The position numbers and the translations under genes were made by a program. Positions 52,946-64,000 of a stretch of DNA of 64,000 bases are shown in pieces. Origin of the DNA: Clarkia xantiana subsp. parviflora (lineage: Eukaryota; Streptophyta; Magnoliopsida; Myrtales; Onagraceae); NCBI GenBank assembly GCA_036873135.1, contig JAPTYO010000008.1, positions 24,529,001 to 24,593,000 on the forward strand, read 5' to 3'. The number at the start of each line of letters is the position of its first letter. Positions within the stretch are counted from its first letter, which is position 1. The notes under the pieces were generated by a model. It saw only the letters and a list, made by a program, of their open reading frames with translations. It made no database searches and was not told the origin of the DNA.

Positions 52946-54845
52946 CTTGGAGAATTATATATGGCAAAATAGACAAATGACTTAATTGATAAATGGTCCC
53001 GAGGCTCGTGATATTCCTTCCTATCTGTCAGTTAATACTCAGGTGCGTGACCACAATACTGTAGCATAGCACAATGGGATAAACAAATAAATCATAAATG
53101 TCACTCTCTTTTTTCCACTAATAAATGCCACTCTTGATTCTTTCAAACATAAGAAAAAATATTATTCATCGTCAACTTGATTGCCAATCATTTTATTTTA
53201 TAGTTTGTTTGAAACTAGAGTTGGCACATACGGTAAAACAATAAAGTTATCACATTAACTTTTATATACAAATCTAGTTATTTTATAGCTACTAGTTTTT
53301 AACCGTGCAAATAAATTGCAAATATTTATGAATACTATATTGAGGTTTTATTTGCAAGTGGATTTTATGAGTGGCGATACAAACTGTGAAATATGGTGTG
53401 AAATTTCTATAGAAAGTGGTTTAGGGCCCACCAATGACTAATACATTTGTTCAATTACATTCTCTTTCATACTTTCTCTTGAAATTTTCATAGGTAGAAA
53501 ATTTACTCGAATTTTAGTATAAACCAAAGCAAGGTTTACGGAGGAATAAGTCTACTACAATATATATATATATATATCTAGTAAAGTCAGGTTGTATAAA
53601 GGATATGGTGATTGGCTAGCTATCGGGGGACACATACATCTCCTTCTCATCATGTTAACTAATCAGTACAAACCCAATGAAATCCAAATATCTAACAGAA
53701 AATCTTTTTAAACCCTTCATATGTGTTTGCCATGTCAGTTTTAATGGCACACTCAACACTCTTACCATTATTCATTTTTTGCAGTAACAGACAGATTTAA
53801 TGCGATTGTGAGCACTAGCTAGCCCTGCAGAGAAGTGAAAAAAGGTGATCATAGTAACTAACTAATATACATTTTTATCACCTCCTAATTTTGTAACATA
53901 GAATAATTTATTTATACTACCGACAATAAATCTTATTACGAGCCCTTCTCTGCATAAGTTTTCTATGGAATTACAATCTCCATCATTAATCCAGCTAGCT
54001 AGTTTGATGCCAATACATTCCCTCCGGTCTATACAGTTCATTGAGCTGCCCTTCCAAATTCTTGTTTTTCCTTTTTCTGATAATGCTCATTGTTAAGCTC
54101 TTGGCATTGTGCCAATTGCAGCTCAATTTCATTACTTAATATTGTTGTCAAAATCCTTTCTACTCCATTTCAGAAGGTAATATTGCTGCACTTGTCTTAT
54201 TACAGAATAAGGGTACGTCAAAGTTTTGAGATTCTATAGTCTATTTCATGATTTGCTTAAAGATTGTAGATTGACATAATATATATTTCATAAGTTTTTA
54301 ACATAACTTGATATCACCACACTAAGTTACTAACACATAAAATAATTAGTTCATAAATATTATTATTAAGTAAAATGCACCACAGGATCAACTATTAGTT
54401 AGCAAGCACTGCTAATAAAGATTCGCATGTGTGGCTGAAAATCAAAATTAAGTTTCAAAATCAGTTAACGTATAATAATAATAATAAGAATGTCGAAGCA
54501 ATTAAGAAGCCGTTGATGCATGAATCAATGGATCGAGAAGAGACCACGTCAAACAAAGAGAGAAGGTAGAAGAGACAATAGAAAAGTTGGAACCCGTGAT
54601 CTTGTGTTTCCTCACCCTTCTTCTCAATGTCTGTCAACTCAGTCAGTACCCTCCTAACAATAATAATAATAATAATAGAACTCTCTACTTATCTGACAGC
54701 ATTATAAAACGACACAGCTCTTTCTTTCATTAATAGGCAGCTACACAGGACAGGAGGATCAACACTGTATTATTATTATTCACTAATAATGGATGGACCT
54801 AGACCTAGCTAGTAACAGACAGACCATTCCTAGTTCTATCAATCA
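52946..54845. other. AT-rich intergenic region
   Basis: No gene recognised. Contains a (TA)n run at about 53561-53580, an (ATA)n run at about 54657-54677, and at 53276-53300 a possible Helitron 3' end on the minus strand (TTGCACGGTTAAAAACTAG with a TGCAA/TTGCA hairpin before it). The other Helitron end could not be located. Confidence 0.5.
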
Positions 54846-54855
54846 ATCAAAACGA

Positions 54856-55040
54856 TATCTAACTAATAATTAATAGTGTGCTGGTTCAACGCTTATCCCT
54901 TAACCGGAGGTCAGGATTCAATCTTCGCTAGTGACCATAAGACGATATGAGTGGGGATTAGTCTAGATGTGGAGCAACATGTTACGAGTGCAGCCCTAAT
55001 AATAAGGGCTCCTCTTAAGACCACTCCGCGAAAAAAAAAA
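54856..55040 (+). mobile_element. tRNA-derived SINE, copy b
   Basis: 185 bp, with A-box-like GTGTGCTGGTTCAACGC (54876-54892), B box GGATTCAATCT (54914-54924), the shared body words CGCTAGTGACCATAAG and TACGAGTGC, and the same 3' end CCGCG plus A-tail as copy a. Flanks ATCAAAACGA (54846-54855) and ATCAAAATGA (55041-55050) match at 9 of 10. Confidence 0.8.
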
Positions 55041-55050
55041 ATCAAAATGA

Positions 55051-55413
55051 CAAAATCCACAGTTAAGGAAGGCCATGTCTTCCGTGTTCATCATCTGCTC
55101 CAATAAATATAATTGAATAGCTTGAATGGAATCTCTACCAATATAAACTCCAGGCTTTTTAGCCATTTCATTGAAATTACCCAAGTTTCATGATGGTTGG
55201 CCAAATAAATTAGCCAACTTTTTATTTTTGCGGAATCAACCCTTCTATGTGACTTCTTTGGAAAATTGATCCTTGTACAATTCAACGAAAGCTCCATTAT
55301 TTTGAGGTATCTAAAAGCTTTCGTTAACAGGAGGAGATGACATGTGAACTGAATTGTACAAGGATCAATTTATGTAATGCACATTAACGAAAGCTCCATC
55401 ATTTCTCATCCGT
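55051..55413. repeat. region with a 21-bp perfect inverted repeat and a 14-bp direct repeat
   Basis: The 21 bases at 55264-55284 are exactly complementary to 55350-55370. AACGAAAGCTCCAT occurs at 55284-55297 and 55386-55399 in direct order. This looks like the remains of a small inverted-repeat element, but no target duplication was found. The minus frame 55297-55091 has no recognisable domain. Confidence 0.6.
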
Positions 55414-55600
55414 TGTTGGAATCTGGATTTGGCGGAAAGGTTTTTGCGGTGTCTTCAAGCTCTTCAGTATTAGAATTCCGAACACCCACCTATAAAACGG
55501 ATGAAGACAGGGCCGACAATGGGATACCTCTCTGACGGTCAAATTAGTCAACGTCTGTCTAAAGAGAGACTATTGTATAAGACTATTTATACACAATTAC
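55414..55600 (+). repeat. possible gypsy LTR fragment
   Basis: Starts TGTTGGAATCTGG and carries ATTCCGAACACCCACC and GACAATGGGATACCTCT, words I associate with plant LTR U3 regions. No matching LTR, PBS or coding part is nearby. Confidence 0.35.
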
Positions 55601-55625
55601 TGTTATGGTAACATAGTATTATTAT

Positions 55626-56169
55626 GGGTTAAGAACCTATAAACTGTCTGATATTTGTCCTATGTGAGATTTTGGTGTCTGAAGTTTAAATTGTTTATAT
55701 TGACTATCTGAAGTTTCAAATTTGTTGAAATTTGGTTTTCCGTCCATATTTGCTGTCAAATTTAACAGAATTGTGTGAAAAGTCGAAATCGCCCTTGATA
55801 CTTTTATATTTACTCCGGCCACCACCCTACTCCGGCCGGCCACCACCTAACTCCGGCCCCACCCAACTTCGGCTGGCACCACCCTACTCCGGTCGGCCAC
55901 CACCCAACTCCGGCCGGCCACCCCCAACTTTGGCCGGTCACCACCCAACTCCGGCCACCACCCTAGGGGCAATTTTGAGATTTATTTTTTTTTATCAGCT
56001 CATGTGACAAGCACATGATCAAGTTCTATCAATTTTAACAGCAAATTTAGACGGAGACTGCAAATTTCAACAAAGTTGAAACTTCAGACAGTCAATATCA
56101 ACAATTTAAACTTCAGACACCAAAATCTCACATAGTGCAAACTTCAGACAGTTTATAGATTCTTAACCC
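55626..56169. mobile_element. GGGTTAAGAAC-ended inverted-repeat element (MULE-like), copy 3
   Basis: 544 bp. Left GGGTTAAGAACCTATAAACT, right end the imperfect complement (TTATAGATTCTTAACCC). The arms carry repeated TCTGAAGTTT words. Flanks TATTATTAT (55617-55625) and TAATATTGT (56170-56178) match at 7 of 9. The core is a CCGGCCACCACCCAACTCC-type repeat (about 55815-55965) and CATGTGAC...GCACATGA lies at about 56004-56020. It lacks the GCTCCGATCGGAGC palindrome of copies 1 and 2. Confidence 0.78.
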
Positions 56170-56178
56170 TAATATTGT

Positions 56179-56611
56179 AGTCAATTACTATTATAGCAGC
56201 TGAATATTTATAATTAATTTACCGTTATGTATCAGACCATTTATAGTCAATATCTATTATATTATTAAATGTTTAGATCAATATCCATCATGCGTCACAT
56301 TAAAATACATCACATAAATATTGTGTACTTTCCATCGAGTTTTATTGGAGAAATCGATCGTTTGCAGTTGAAAGTTTAATTTTTTTAATAAGCAGAGTAA
56401 ACCCTACGAAACCAGTAAAAATGACAGATGTAATGGTCGGTGCACTGGATCTTGGATAATGAAAACATTTTCTATTGATTATAACTACATAATGTCAGTC
56501 ACATGAAGATGAACCAACATTAAAAGAACCGTTATGAAACTAACTACCACAAAACGAATCATTCCTATCTACCTACGTACGTATCTTTCAACTCCAAGAA
56601 CACCATCCGAT
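56179..56611. other. 3' flank of PRORP1
   Basis: Non-coding and AT-rich. It will hold the 3' UTR and poly(A) site of the minus-strand PRORP1 gene. No element recognised. Confidence 0.5.
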
Positions 56612-59600
56612 TCATATCTCGAAATCAAGAACGCAGTTACCGTTGCTCTCTGCATCCTCGAGTTCGGGTAGTATCGTCGAGTGTCTTGATGAAACAGAAG
56701 CCGCAAATATGTCTCTAAGGTTTTGGCATGATTTGTTGGATTTGGTGGGATTACTTGTGTTTCTTGCAGCATCTAAGGGAAGAAAGAGTCTATTAGGAGA
56801 AAAACAAAACACAATTGTCTCAGCAAAAGTCTCAAACTTTGGCACCCACCTAACCAAAAATAATAATAATAATAATAATTAAAATGTGGTAAAACTACCT
56901 TCGATTTTCGCAGCCACTCCCGAGTTTGCACGTGTTACACATAGCCACTTTCGATCGGCTTCATACTCATCTTCTCCAGACAAAATCGGTATGTGCCAAT
57001 GGCCAATCTCGGACTCCTGTGAATGCATTGTTTGATAATTAGCATGTTTAATTCATGTTAACCTATTTCGTTTTCTTTTTGGGCAAATTGAACTTATATA
57101 AAGATGCAATACAAGTTGCAAATTGCAAGTTTCAGTCAAGTTCAGCAATTTGCACAAAGAATAACAGGACAAAAAAATATACAGATTAGCAAGACAACAA
57201 ACAATATACAAGTTCTAACCTTATTTTATTTTAAATTAGAAGGAGCTAGCATATTGCTACTTTTAGAACCTATTGCCCAAACCCCAAATCAATTAAGTAA
57301 TTAAGCCTCTCATGATTTTTAGTTGAATGTTCTGCTGCACTATCGTAGATCAAACTTCTAAAAAGACCGAAAAATCTCATTTTTTTTTCTAGTCATATCT
57401 TATATTTAGATGGAGTGATAGATCATGATTGAGGGCACAGGTATTCACCTGGATCACAATCGAACAAGCAGGTGGCATATGAAACACCAGACCAGCATCA
57501 CAGAAGCTGAAATGTACCTTAATTTTGAAGAAAACAAAAGACACACACATATGTAATGTCAAATACGATCAATATCCACTTAAACAACAGTGACCTCAAT
57601 TAGATAACGTTTCCTAACCTGGTGCCTTTCTTTCCATTTCGGAAAGAAGTCGGTTCCCAGAAGCTGAAATGTGTGATCCCTCATTTCGTCGTTCGTCACC
57701 AGTAAGCACTTGAATTTAATAGCTGCATATAACCAGTACCTGAAGCTCATGTTAATGAAAAATACTCTTAATCTATACATAGATGTGGATTTTTTTTACA
57801 TGTTAGTCTCATCTCACCAGTCATCGTTCGATCCAGTAGGAGTAGAGTAAAGCGCATCGGCATTTTTCCACTTATCAACCATCGCCCTGTTTATTGGTTG
57901 ATCCTTGTTGAGCACGGTTATACGCCTATTATGCAACACAATGAGGGGCCATCTTCTTGAAGGTAGTTTTTGGCGTATTGCATTAACAACGGCATTAATC
58001 TAACAAAAAAAACATGAACCAATCAAAAAATGCATAAAACAGTAAAAGAGAAAGGTAAAATTATCAGGAGCGAATCCTCTAAACTCAGTTCTACTTACTT
58101 TTTGCCCATGAAAAAAAAAAGTTTTACTTACTTACCCTTGCAGGGAGGAATCTGCGTTGACCATACAGTCCTACGTTCGCCGCATCGATAACTGCCTCAA
58201 AAGGTCCGTAGTAATCGAGCCATTTCTGCATCATTAAGTTTCATACAAACTTCAGAACCCTTCAAAAAAATTGACATTTTACAACAATGCAACCTACCTG
58301 CAATATTATTATATATATTGTTAATTAGTAACTCAGTAGCTGAACTTTGAGGGTCTAGACAATTTACTAACTAAATTTTATTTTTTTTACAACTTGATGG
58401 CTGAACTTGTAAAAAGTTGACATATGCTAACTCCATCTAGTTTGTTGTCAGAAGGAGACAGCTTGCAAGTTCCCATCAAAAGGGAAAACCCTAAATTTTA
58501 AGTAACAAATCGCAAGATTTTTCCTAAAGCTCAGCTAGCAAATTATAAATTTTCCAAAAGATCAGTTAGCAATGCATAAAGAGCAGCAAGATAATAAATT
58601 TAGGTTAGCAACACAGCAAACAAACTTTAAGTTTCGTCACTATTAATATTTAACATAGATTAGATTAAGCAAGCATACTGTAACTTTGTTTAATTCAATT
58701 AGCAATTTTTCAAAAATATAAAATCTATTGTTTAAACTAAACCCACAAATTTTAGCTAGCAAGTTGCTGAGTAGCCCTATTTTATTTCCACCTAACTTAT
58801 CAGCAATCAACAATATCCCGAGGTGCCAAATTCAAGCCAAAAATTAACAAGAGCAAAATGAGTACATTCATGCCATTTCTACATCATTAAGTTTCATTAA
58901 GAAGAGCAAACTTACATATCTGCAAATTATAGTTGCAACAGACCTATCAGCAATCTAAGGTCAACACTCCGAGTAGCCAAATTCAAGCAACATGATGATA
59001 TACCTGAAATTTCTGAAAGCTCGAGTCTCGTTCACTTTTCATGGCTATAGCTGCCACTGACTCTGCAAATTTTTCGGTTTCCACAGCATCAAGATCAATT
59101 AAGGCTAATTTTTCGCCACAACATCTGCAAAATCCATCTGCTCCAACTGATGTGTTTGAAACATTCCACTTTCCTTTTCCTAACCAACCCTGCCCGTGCC
59201 ATCCTCCACCACCATTTCTCAATGCTTCCTTTAATATGTTCTTGTCCAATTTCTTTTTTCCAATTTTTGAAGCTGTCCCACTCGTAAACCATTTCTGGAT
59301 CAAATCTGCAGTAAAAGGAGAAACCTTTCTCACAGTAGATCTCAGTTTATGCAACAGATAGTACACTTTATCCGCTTTGGCAGCTGCAATAGTTAGTTTT
59401 AAGAGAAGTTGAATCTCGGGCTCTTCTGGGTATACACCGTGATCTAGCATGTGTTTTTCAACCTCGAATGCCTTCTCAACATCTCCTTTGCTACAGAAAG
59501 CAGATAAAGCAGGACCATACGACCTTAGCCTAGGGTTTATCCCTAATGGTTTCATTTGCTTCACCATATCGAATGCCTTGTCACCGTCACCGACTGACAG

Positions 59601-60656
59601 AGCCATTTTGGCTACGGATGTCAGTGTGGCTTCATTCATCGGGATATCTTGAGATATCATTTCTTCGTAAATCTCAAAACCTCGTTTTAGAGCATACTGC
59701 TTTGCATCGTCACTTAGTCGAATCACTTGCCCTTCTTGCTGTGAATCCCCAAAATTCGAAGACATTTCGTTAGGGTTTTGGTTACCGATATCACCATTGG
59801 ACTCCATGGAAACATCAGATGAACCTTTCGGAACCAGTTCTAAACTTTTGAGACTCCGATTACCGCTACCACTCTTAGCAGGCTGAACAATGCCAACAGC
59901 AGCAGAAGAACAGAGATACAATAGAATAGTGTAATGATACTGACTTAAAAGGATTCCATCTTTCCGAGCCGAATCGTACAGCTTGATTGCTCCCATAAAA
60001 TCCCCCCTCTTAGAACATTGCTCCAATTTAACTCGAAACGGAAGCTCAGGAGGATCAGCCTTATTTTTCTTCAACTTTTTCGCCGAATTACTGCTGCCAC
60101 CCCCTAAATTTCCGGCATTATTCGATGATATCATCCCCTTAGTATCAGATTTCGCAGTGCCAGTTTCTCTCTTTTTTCTAATGGTTCCATTTATAGAGGA
60201 ACCCTTTTGAGTTCTATCCTTCACCGATGAACTACCGAGGTTCTTTGCCGAATTACTGTCGACAATCTCTTCCGCCTCTACGTTTCGGACATTGTTCAAT
60301 GATTTCATACCCTTATTGTCGGGTTTCGCAGTGCCCAGTTCTCTCTTTTGTCTAAAGCTATTACCTTTCGTACCATTTTGAGCTCTATCCTTAAGTAATG
60401 AAGGTAACCCAGAATTAGATTTCTTCTTAGTTGGAGAATTGGGTGTTTTCGTGGAATTCTGGTCTGCGGTGGATAACTTGGCAAGATAGGGTCTATTTCG
60501 TGTTTTGGATATAAAACTGGATGAGTTCTTGGCGAGTGGAGTGAGAGAATGAGCACTGAAGCAAAATTCGGAAGGTATGAGATTGAAACGGAACTTACAT
60601 GGGAAGAGTGAGGAGAGTTGCCGCAGTTGCAGAGGTGTGGAGGAGAAGGAGGCCAT
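56612..60656 (-). CDS. PRORP1: organellar proteinaceous RNase P, PRORP1
   Basis: RNA-free RNase P that cuts the 5' leader from precursor tRNAs in plastids and mitochondria. Seven exons join in phase with GT-AG introns: 60656-59004, 58225-58136, 57999-57818, 57739-57619, 57517-57449, 57016-56899 and 56772-56612, 797 aa. Residues 1 to about 40 look like a transit peptide. About 60-205 is a low-complexity K/S/N-rich segment with internal repeats. PPR repeats follow (about 206-470). FCRCCGEKL near 506 belongs to the zinc site. The NYN nuclease has VIDAANVGL (D565), GSNDDW (D640, D641) and VTNDEMRDH (D659), with the same spacing as the catalytic aspartates of Arabidopsis PRORP1. The C-terminal exon (ending CVLDFEI) makes it longer than the Arabidopsis protein of about 570 aa. 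No lesion seen. Confidence 0.95.
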
Positions 60657-61560
60657 TTGTGGCCGTTAAGAGAACTCACTCACTCTGAAACTGATATGGC
60701 TATACAAAAGGAAGAAAATGGAGATGAGGAAGCCAATTGACTTAAATGCCCTCACTAAGGTCAGTTTAGCAGTTCGAGTGGATTGAACTTGATTTTCCTA
60801 ATTGGCCAAAAAAAAACTTAGATTTTCCTAAGGGTATACGAAAAAACATCCGCCTTAACCGATGTGCTTTTTCAAATTCTTGTACTATATGCTAAATTGT
60901 GGCTAAACAATTCTAACACGAATTAATACGACTTTTAATCATCCATTATATATAGTTTAGAAATGTAAGTGTACAAATAAACGCTCAAAACAGCTTCTTG
61001 TAGTCATGAAAGTTGTTTTGACACAAAATTGCAGTAAGTCACACGGAGTTGCCATGTCAGCTACATTGTCTAGAAAACTAGCGATATATTTATGATGATA
61101 TATTTTGAAACAACACGAATAGACATGTGTGTCATCGTGGCATGATAAAAATAGGCATTATAACACAAGTTGCCACTCTATTTGATTTCCTAGATTAATT
61201 CATTTTTAATTGTATTTTTTAGTATTATATTAAGTATCTGTGAATGTATTCTATATATGGTGGTCGTTAAAAAAAAAGGCGATATTTATGAGAAATATAA
61301 CTGGGTAAATAAACATGATGTTTTTCTATTGCAATTTGAGTATGTTTCAAACATACAACACAAAAATTTCAAACTATGTAGCAAATTGTTAAAATTATCG
61401 AATGGTTGAACAATAAAAAACAATACTGAATTCTAACCTTATGAAAATCATTATGTTTCTTAAAAACGCTTTCTCCCTTCCACTGTCTGAAATTTGAAAA
61501 CTTTGAAAGATATGTCATAAGAAACATTATCAACCAGATGAGTGACGACATGAATTATAG
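60657..61560. other. promoter side of PRORP1 and AT-rich intergenic region
   Basis: The first part must hold the PRORP1 promoter and 5' leader. No clear TATA box was picked out. The rest is AT-rich without recognised genes. Confidence 0.45.
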
Positions 61561-61912
61561 TGAGAAAAAAAAAATTGAGCAGTGTGTTTTGTTGTTTTCT
61601 GGGCTTTGTCAAGCTTGTTTTATTTCATTGCAATCTGGAATTGTTGTTTTCTTAGGGCCTTTTGTATTTGTTTATGGCCCAGTCCGTTTGTGGACTTGTT
61701 TGAGACTTTTTTCTTTCTTTTGGGTAAGTTCCTTCTCATATAAAGACCGTGAGGTTAAACCGTACCTTCTCAAAAGGTTTGCTTTCCTTTAGTGTTGGAT
61801 TGGGGTCCAATTGAATGAACACCCCAAAATGACATGCAATTGCTCTTCTCTGATTCTCTCTATTCTGAAACGGCGATTCTAAGGTTTAGATCTTAGGGTT
61901 AGCAATTTTCAC
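61561..61912 (+). repeat. 5' LTR of a Ty1/copia element (copia-C), left border uncertain
   Basis: Ends TTAGCAATTTTCACA directly before the initiator-Met primer site. The TATA box CATATAAAGACC is at about 61736-61747. The LTR start (a TG) could not be fixed, so 61561 is only an estimate. Confidence 0.6.
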
Positions 61913-61913
61913 A

Positions 61914-61925
61914 TGGTATCAGAGC
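61914..61925 (+). other. primer-binding site of copia-C (initiator-Met tRNA)
   Basis: TGGTATCAGAGC, the standard site complementary to the 3' end of plant initiator-Met tRNA. Confidence 0.95.
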
Positions 61926-62157
61926 AGCACGCTCTGCTTGTTGTTCGATCCGACCTTGGCTGCTTATCGCTGCGTATCTGTGTAGTCCTTGGCGTACTGT
62001 TGATCCGTTTTTCATCTGCAACGATTCACTTTCTTAAAGAGTCATTGTTGTCTCTGCATGCTTAGATTCACTGTTTCTTGGTGATTTGGCCACGGAGAGC
62101 TCCTTCTCTATTGTTTGAAGATCATTATACTTGCTCCTTCTGTTTTTTGGCGTTCAT

Positions 62158-64000
62158 ATGGCGGAAGAATCGAAGGTAACGGACGGCGAGAACTCCAAGG
62201 GACTCGTAACATAAGCGACGACTCTTGTTGATTTTTCATCTGAGGTTCATCCCTTTCATCCTCTTTATCTTCATAGCTCTGATAACCCTAGCCAAAGTTT
62301 GCTATCGTTAAAGTTGAATGGTCAAGACAATTATCGAAAGTGGAGTCGTGGTATGAAGATTATTCTCCTAGGAAATAATAAGATTGGTTTCATTACTGGT
62401 TCATGCGTTTGTAGTTCTTTTGATGAGAAATTGCACTTCCTTTGATCGTTGTGATGCGGTGGTTCGAGGATGGATCATTAACACTGTGACTGGTGATATT
62501 TCTGATAACATCCTTTATTTGGAAAATGCATTTCTCGTATGGAAAGAACTGAAGGAAAGGTTCGACAAAAACAATGGTTCCCGGATTTATCAGTTACGTC
62601 GTGATGTTGTTGTTGTTACCTGTAGGCAGGGATCTGATTCAATCTCTGCCTTCTTTACAAGGCTTAAAAACATCTGTATTGAGTATGATGGTTCATGTTC
62701 CCTTCATCATATTACTGATGATGTTTCATGCGTCACATTGAGAATGAATGCTTGTTTCAATTCCTGATGGGGCTTGATGACAACTTTGCTAATGTTCGAA
62801 GCCATATTTTAATATGGACCCCTTTGCCAACTTTGAATCAAGCATATCTCATCTTACTCCAAGAAGAAAGTCAGAGAGATGTATCTGCAACTCTGTCTGC
62901 ATCTGATGGTGTTTCTTTTAATGCTAAGATGTCTGCCCCAAGTGAATGAAAACTAAGAAGAGTTCCCAATAGCAATCTGGAATGTAATTTTTGTAAAAAG
63001 AAGGGGCACACCATTGATTGTTGCTACGCAAAAGGGTGTGACTTTTGCCAAAAAATGAACATTGTAGGAATAATTGCTTCAAGCTCAAGAAATTGGTCAA
63101 GCCTAAAGCTGTGATGGCCAAGGCTCAAACTACTCTTGCTGGAAGCTTTTATTCTGATCTTGATGGTGCTCTAGTCTCTGTTGCCTCCAATACATCAAGT
63201 TAACAAGGAAATGTAACCATTACAAGTGAAATGTTTGACAAGCTCCTACAAAAGGCAGGAGGTAGTGGCAACATTATTAATGCTACCACAACAACCACTT
63301 CAATGGAGAATGATATCCAGGGTGCTGGTATGGTTACTTCTTCATTTGTTGTTAATATAACTGATTGTTGGATTTTTGGACACAGGGGCTAGCAACCACA
63401 TGACTAGAAATCTTTCTTGATTGACCAATTACAGAACTTTAGCTATTACTAGAGTTCAATTGCCCAATAGGCTATTCTCTTAGGCTGTTGGTGTTGGGGA
63501 TTACTATTTTTCTAAAACTCAAAAGTTGAGAAACATTTTATTATCTCCCTAATTTTGCCTATAACTTGATTTCATTTTCTCAACTTACAAAAGACCTGAA
63601 TTGCTCTACCATATTTTTTTTTCTTCCAAATTTTTCTGTTATGCATGACCTCTCAAGTGAGAGGGTCTTGGCAAATGGTAGGCTTGATTCAGGTCTATAC
63701 CTCTTCTCCACCAACAACAATGATGATGATTCTATTACTTTGAATTATGTTAGTGATAATAAGACTGCTTTGCTTTGGCATAGACGTTTTGGTCATGCAT
63801 CTGATCAATCTTTGAAAAACTTGGACTCTTTGAAATGTTTTAGGAATAAAAATCCCGTTATTGATGATTGTTCTATATGTCCTGTGGCAAAACTGAGTCG
63901 TTCCTGTTTTCCACTTTCTGAATCAAGAGCAGATTCTATTTTTGACTTAGTTCACAGTGATGTTTGGGGACCTTACAAATCAGTTACACATGACAATAAG
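62158..64000 (+). pseudogene. copia-C gag-protease-integrase start, decayed, runs off right edge
   Basis: From ATG 62158 the gag begins MAEESKVTDGENSKGLVT and stops at once (TAA near 62212). Further on come the gag motif LKLNGQDNYRKWSRGMK, a frameshift near 62395, the gag body (WKELKERFDKNNGSRIYQLR), a zinc knuckle CNFCKKKGHTIDCC (about 62983-63024), the protease box DTGASNHMT (about 63380-63406, in another frame) and the gag-pre-integrase/integrase start (WHRRFGHASDQSL, CSICPVAKLSRS, HSDVWGPYKS). At least four lesions. Confidence 0.9.

Overview
The window is nuclear DNA from a flowering plant. The evidence is two spliced plant genes (an organellar PRORP1-type RNase P and an ABIL-type Abl-interactor-like gene), Ty1/copia and Ty3/gypsy Tat-lineage LTR retrotransposons, a CACTA element, a Helitron and tRNA-derived SINEs. 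No species can be named from the sequence. All element and exon borders were read by eye.

Region 1-13.3 kb is a stack of nested elements. A minus-strand Ty3/gypsy element (5' LTR 2415-3763, gag remnant 1-1450) runs off the left edge and has landed in a plus-strand copia fragment (3764-4601 and 12966-13345). The copia fragment is split inside its reverse transcriptase by a non-autonomous CACTA element (about 4602-12965). That element holds a complete minus-strand copia element (5562-12149) with near-identical LTRs and a perfect TAAGT target duplication.

Region 13.3-41.5 kb is built around an old minus-strand gypsy element, called H here. From its start leftward, H has a 5' LTR (40709 down to 28570), a PBS and gag (28569-27826, 24630-24276, 18340-17394) and a protease (17371-16964). 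H is interrupted by four insertions. (1) A complete Tat element at 29347-40331 sits in its LTR and carries a spliced antisense gene. (2) A small non-autonomous chromovirus-like element at 24631-27825 has a 1.58-kb Helitron in its 5' LTR. (3) A 5'-truncated LTR element, about 18340-24275, is mostly non-coding repeats and contains a solo LTR. (4) A GGGTTAAGAAC-ended inverted-repeat element lies at 15874-16899. A second member of that last family lies just outside H's LTR at 40732-41443.

Region 41.5-50.4 kb holds a small hAT-like MITE, a minus-strand Tat element (42438-47991) with an intact 1300-codon pol frame but no gag, a short retroposon with a long target duplication, a truncated gene for an unknown membrane protein (49040-49736), and a truncated copy of the H LTR (49738-50435) that serves as the empty site for the Tat insertion at 29347.

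Region 50.4-64 kb is the gene-bearing part: ABIL-like exons (50715-52511, minus, apparently lacking the last exon), two related SINEs, another GGGTTAAGAAC element (55626-56169), the intact seven-exon PRORP1 gene (56612-60656, minus), and the 5' end of a decayed plus-strand copia element that runs off the right edge.

The best candidate for something under-described is the GGGTTAAGAAC family. Three two-ended copies, each with about 9-bp target duplications, share an architecture of inverted-repeat arms, a GTCACATGC-type palindrome and a GC-rich minisatellite core. Next are the antisense gene, whose five exons join in phase, and the gag-less element with an open pol.
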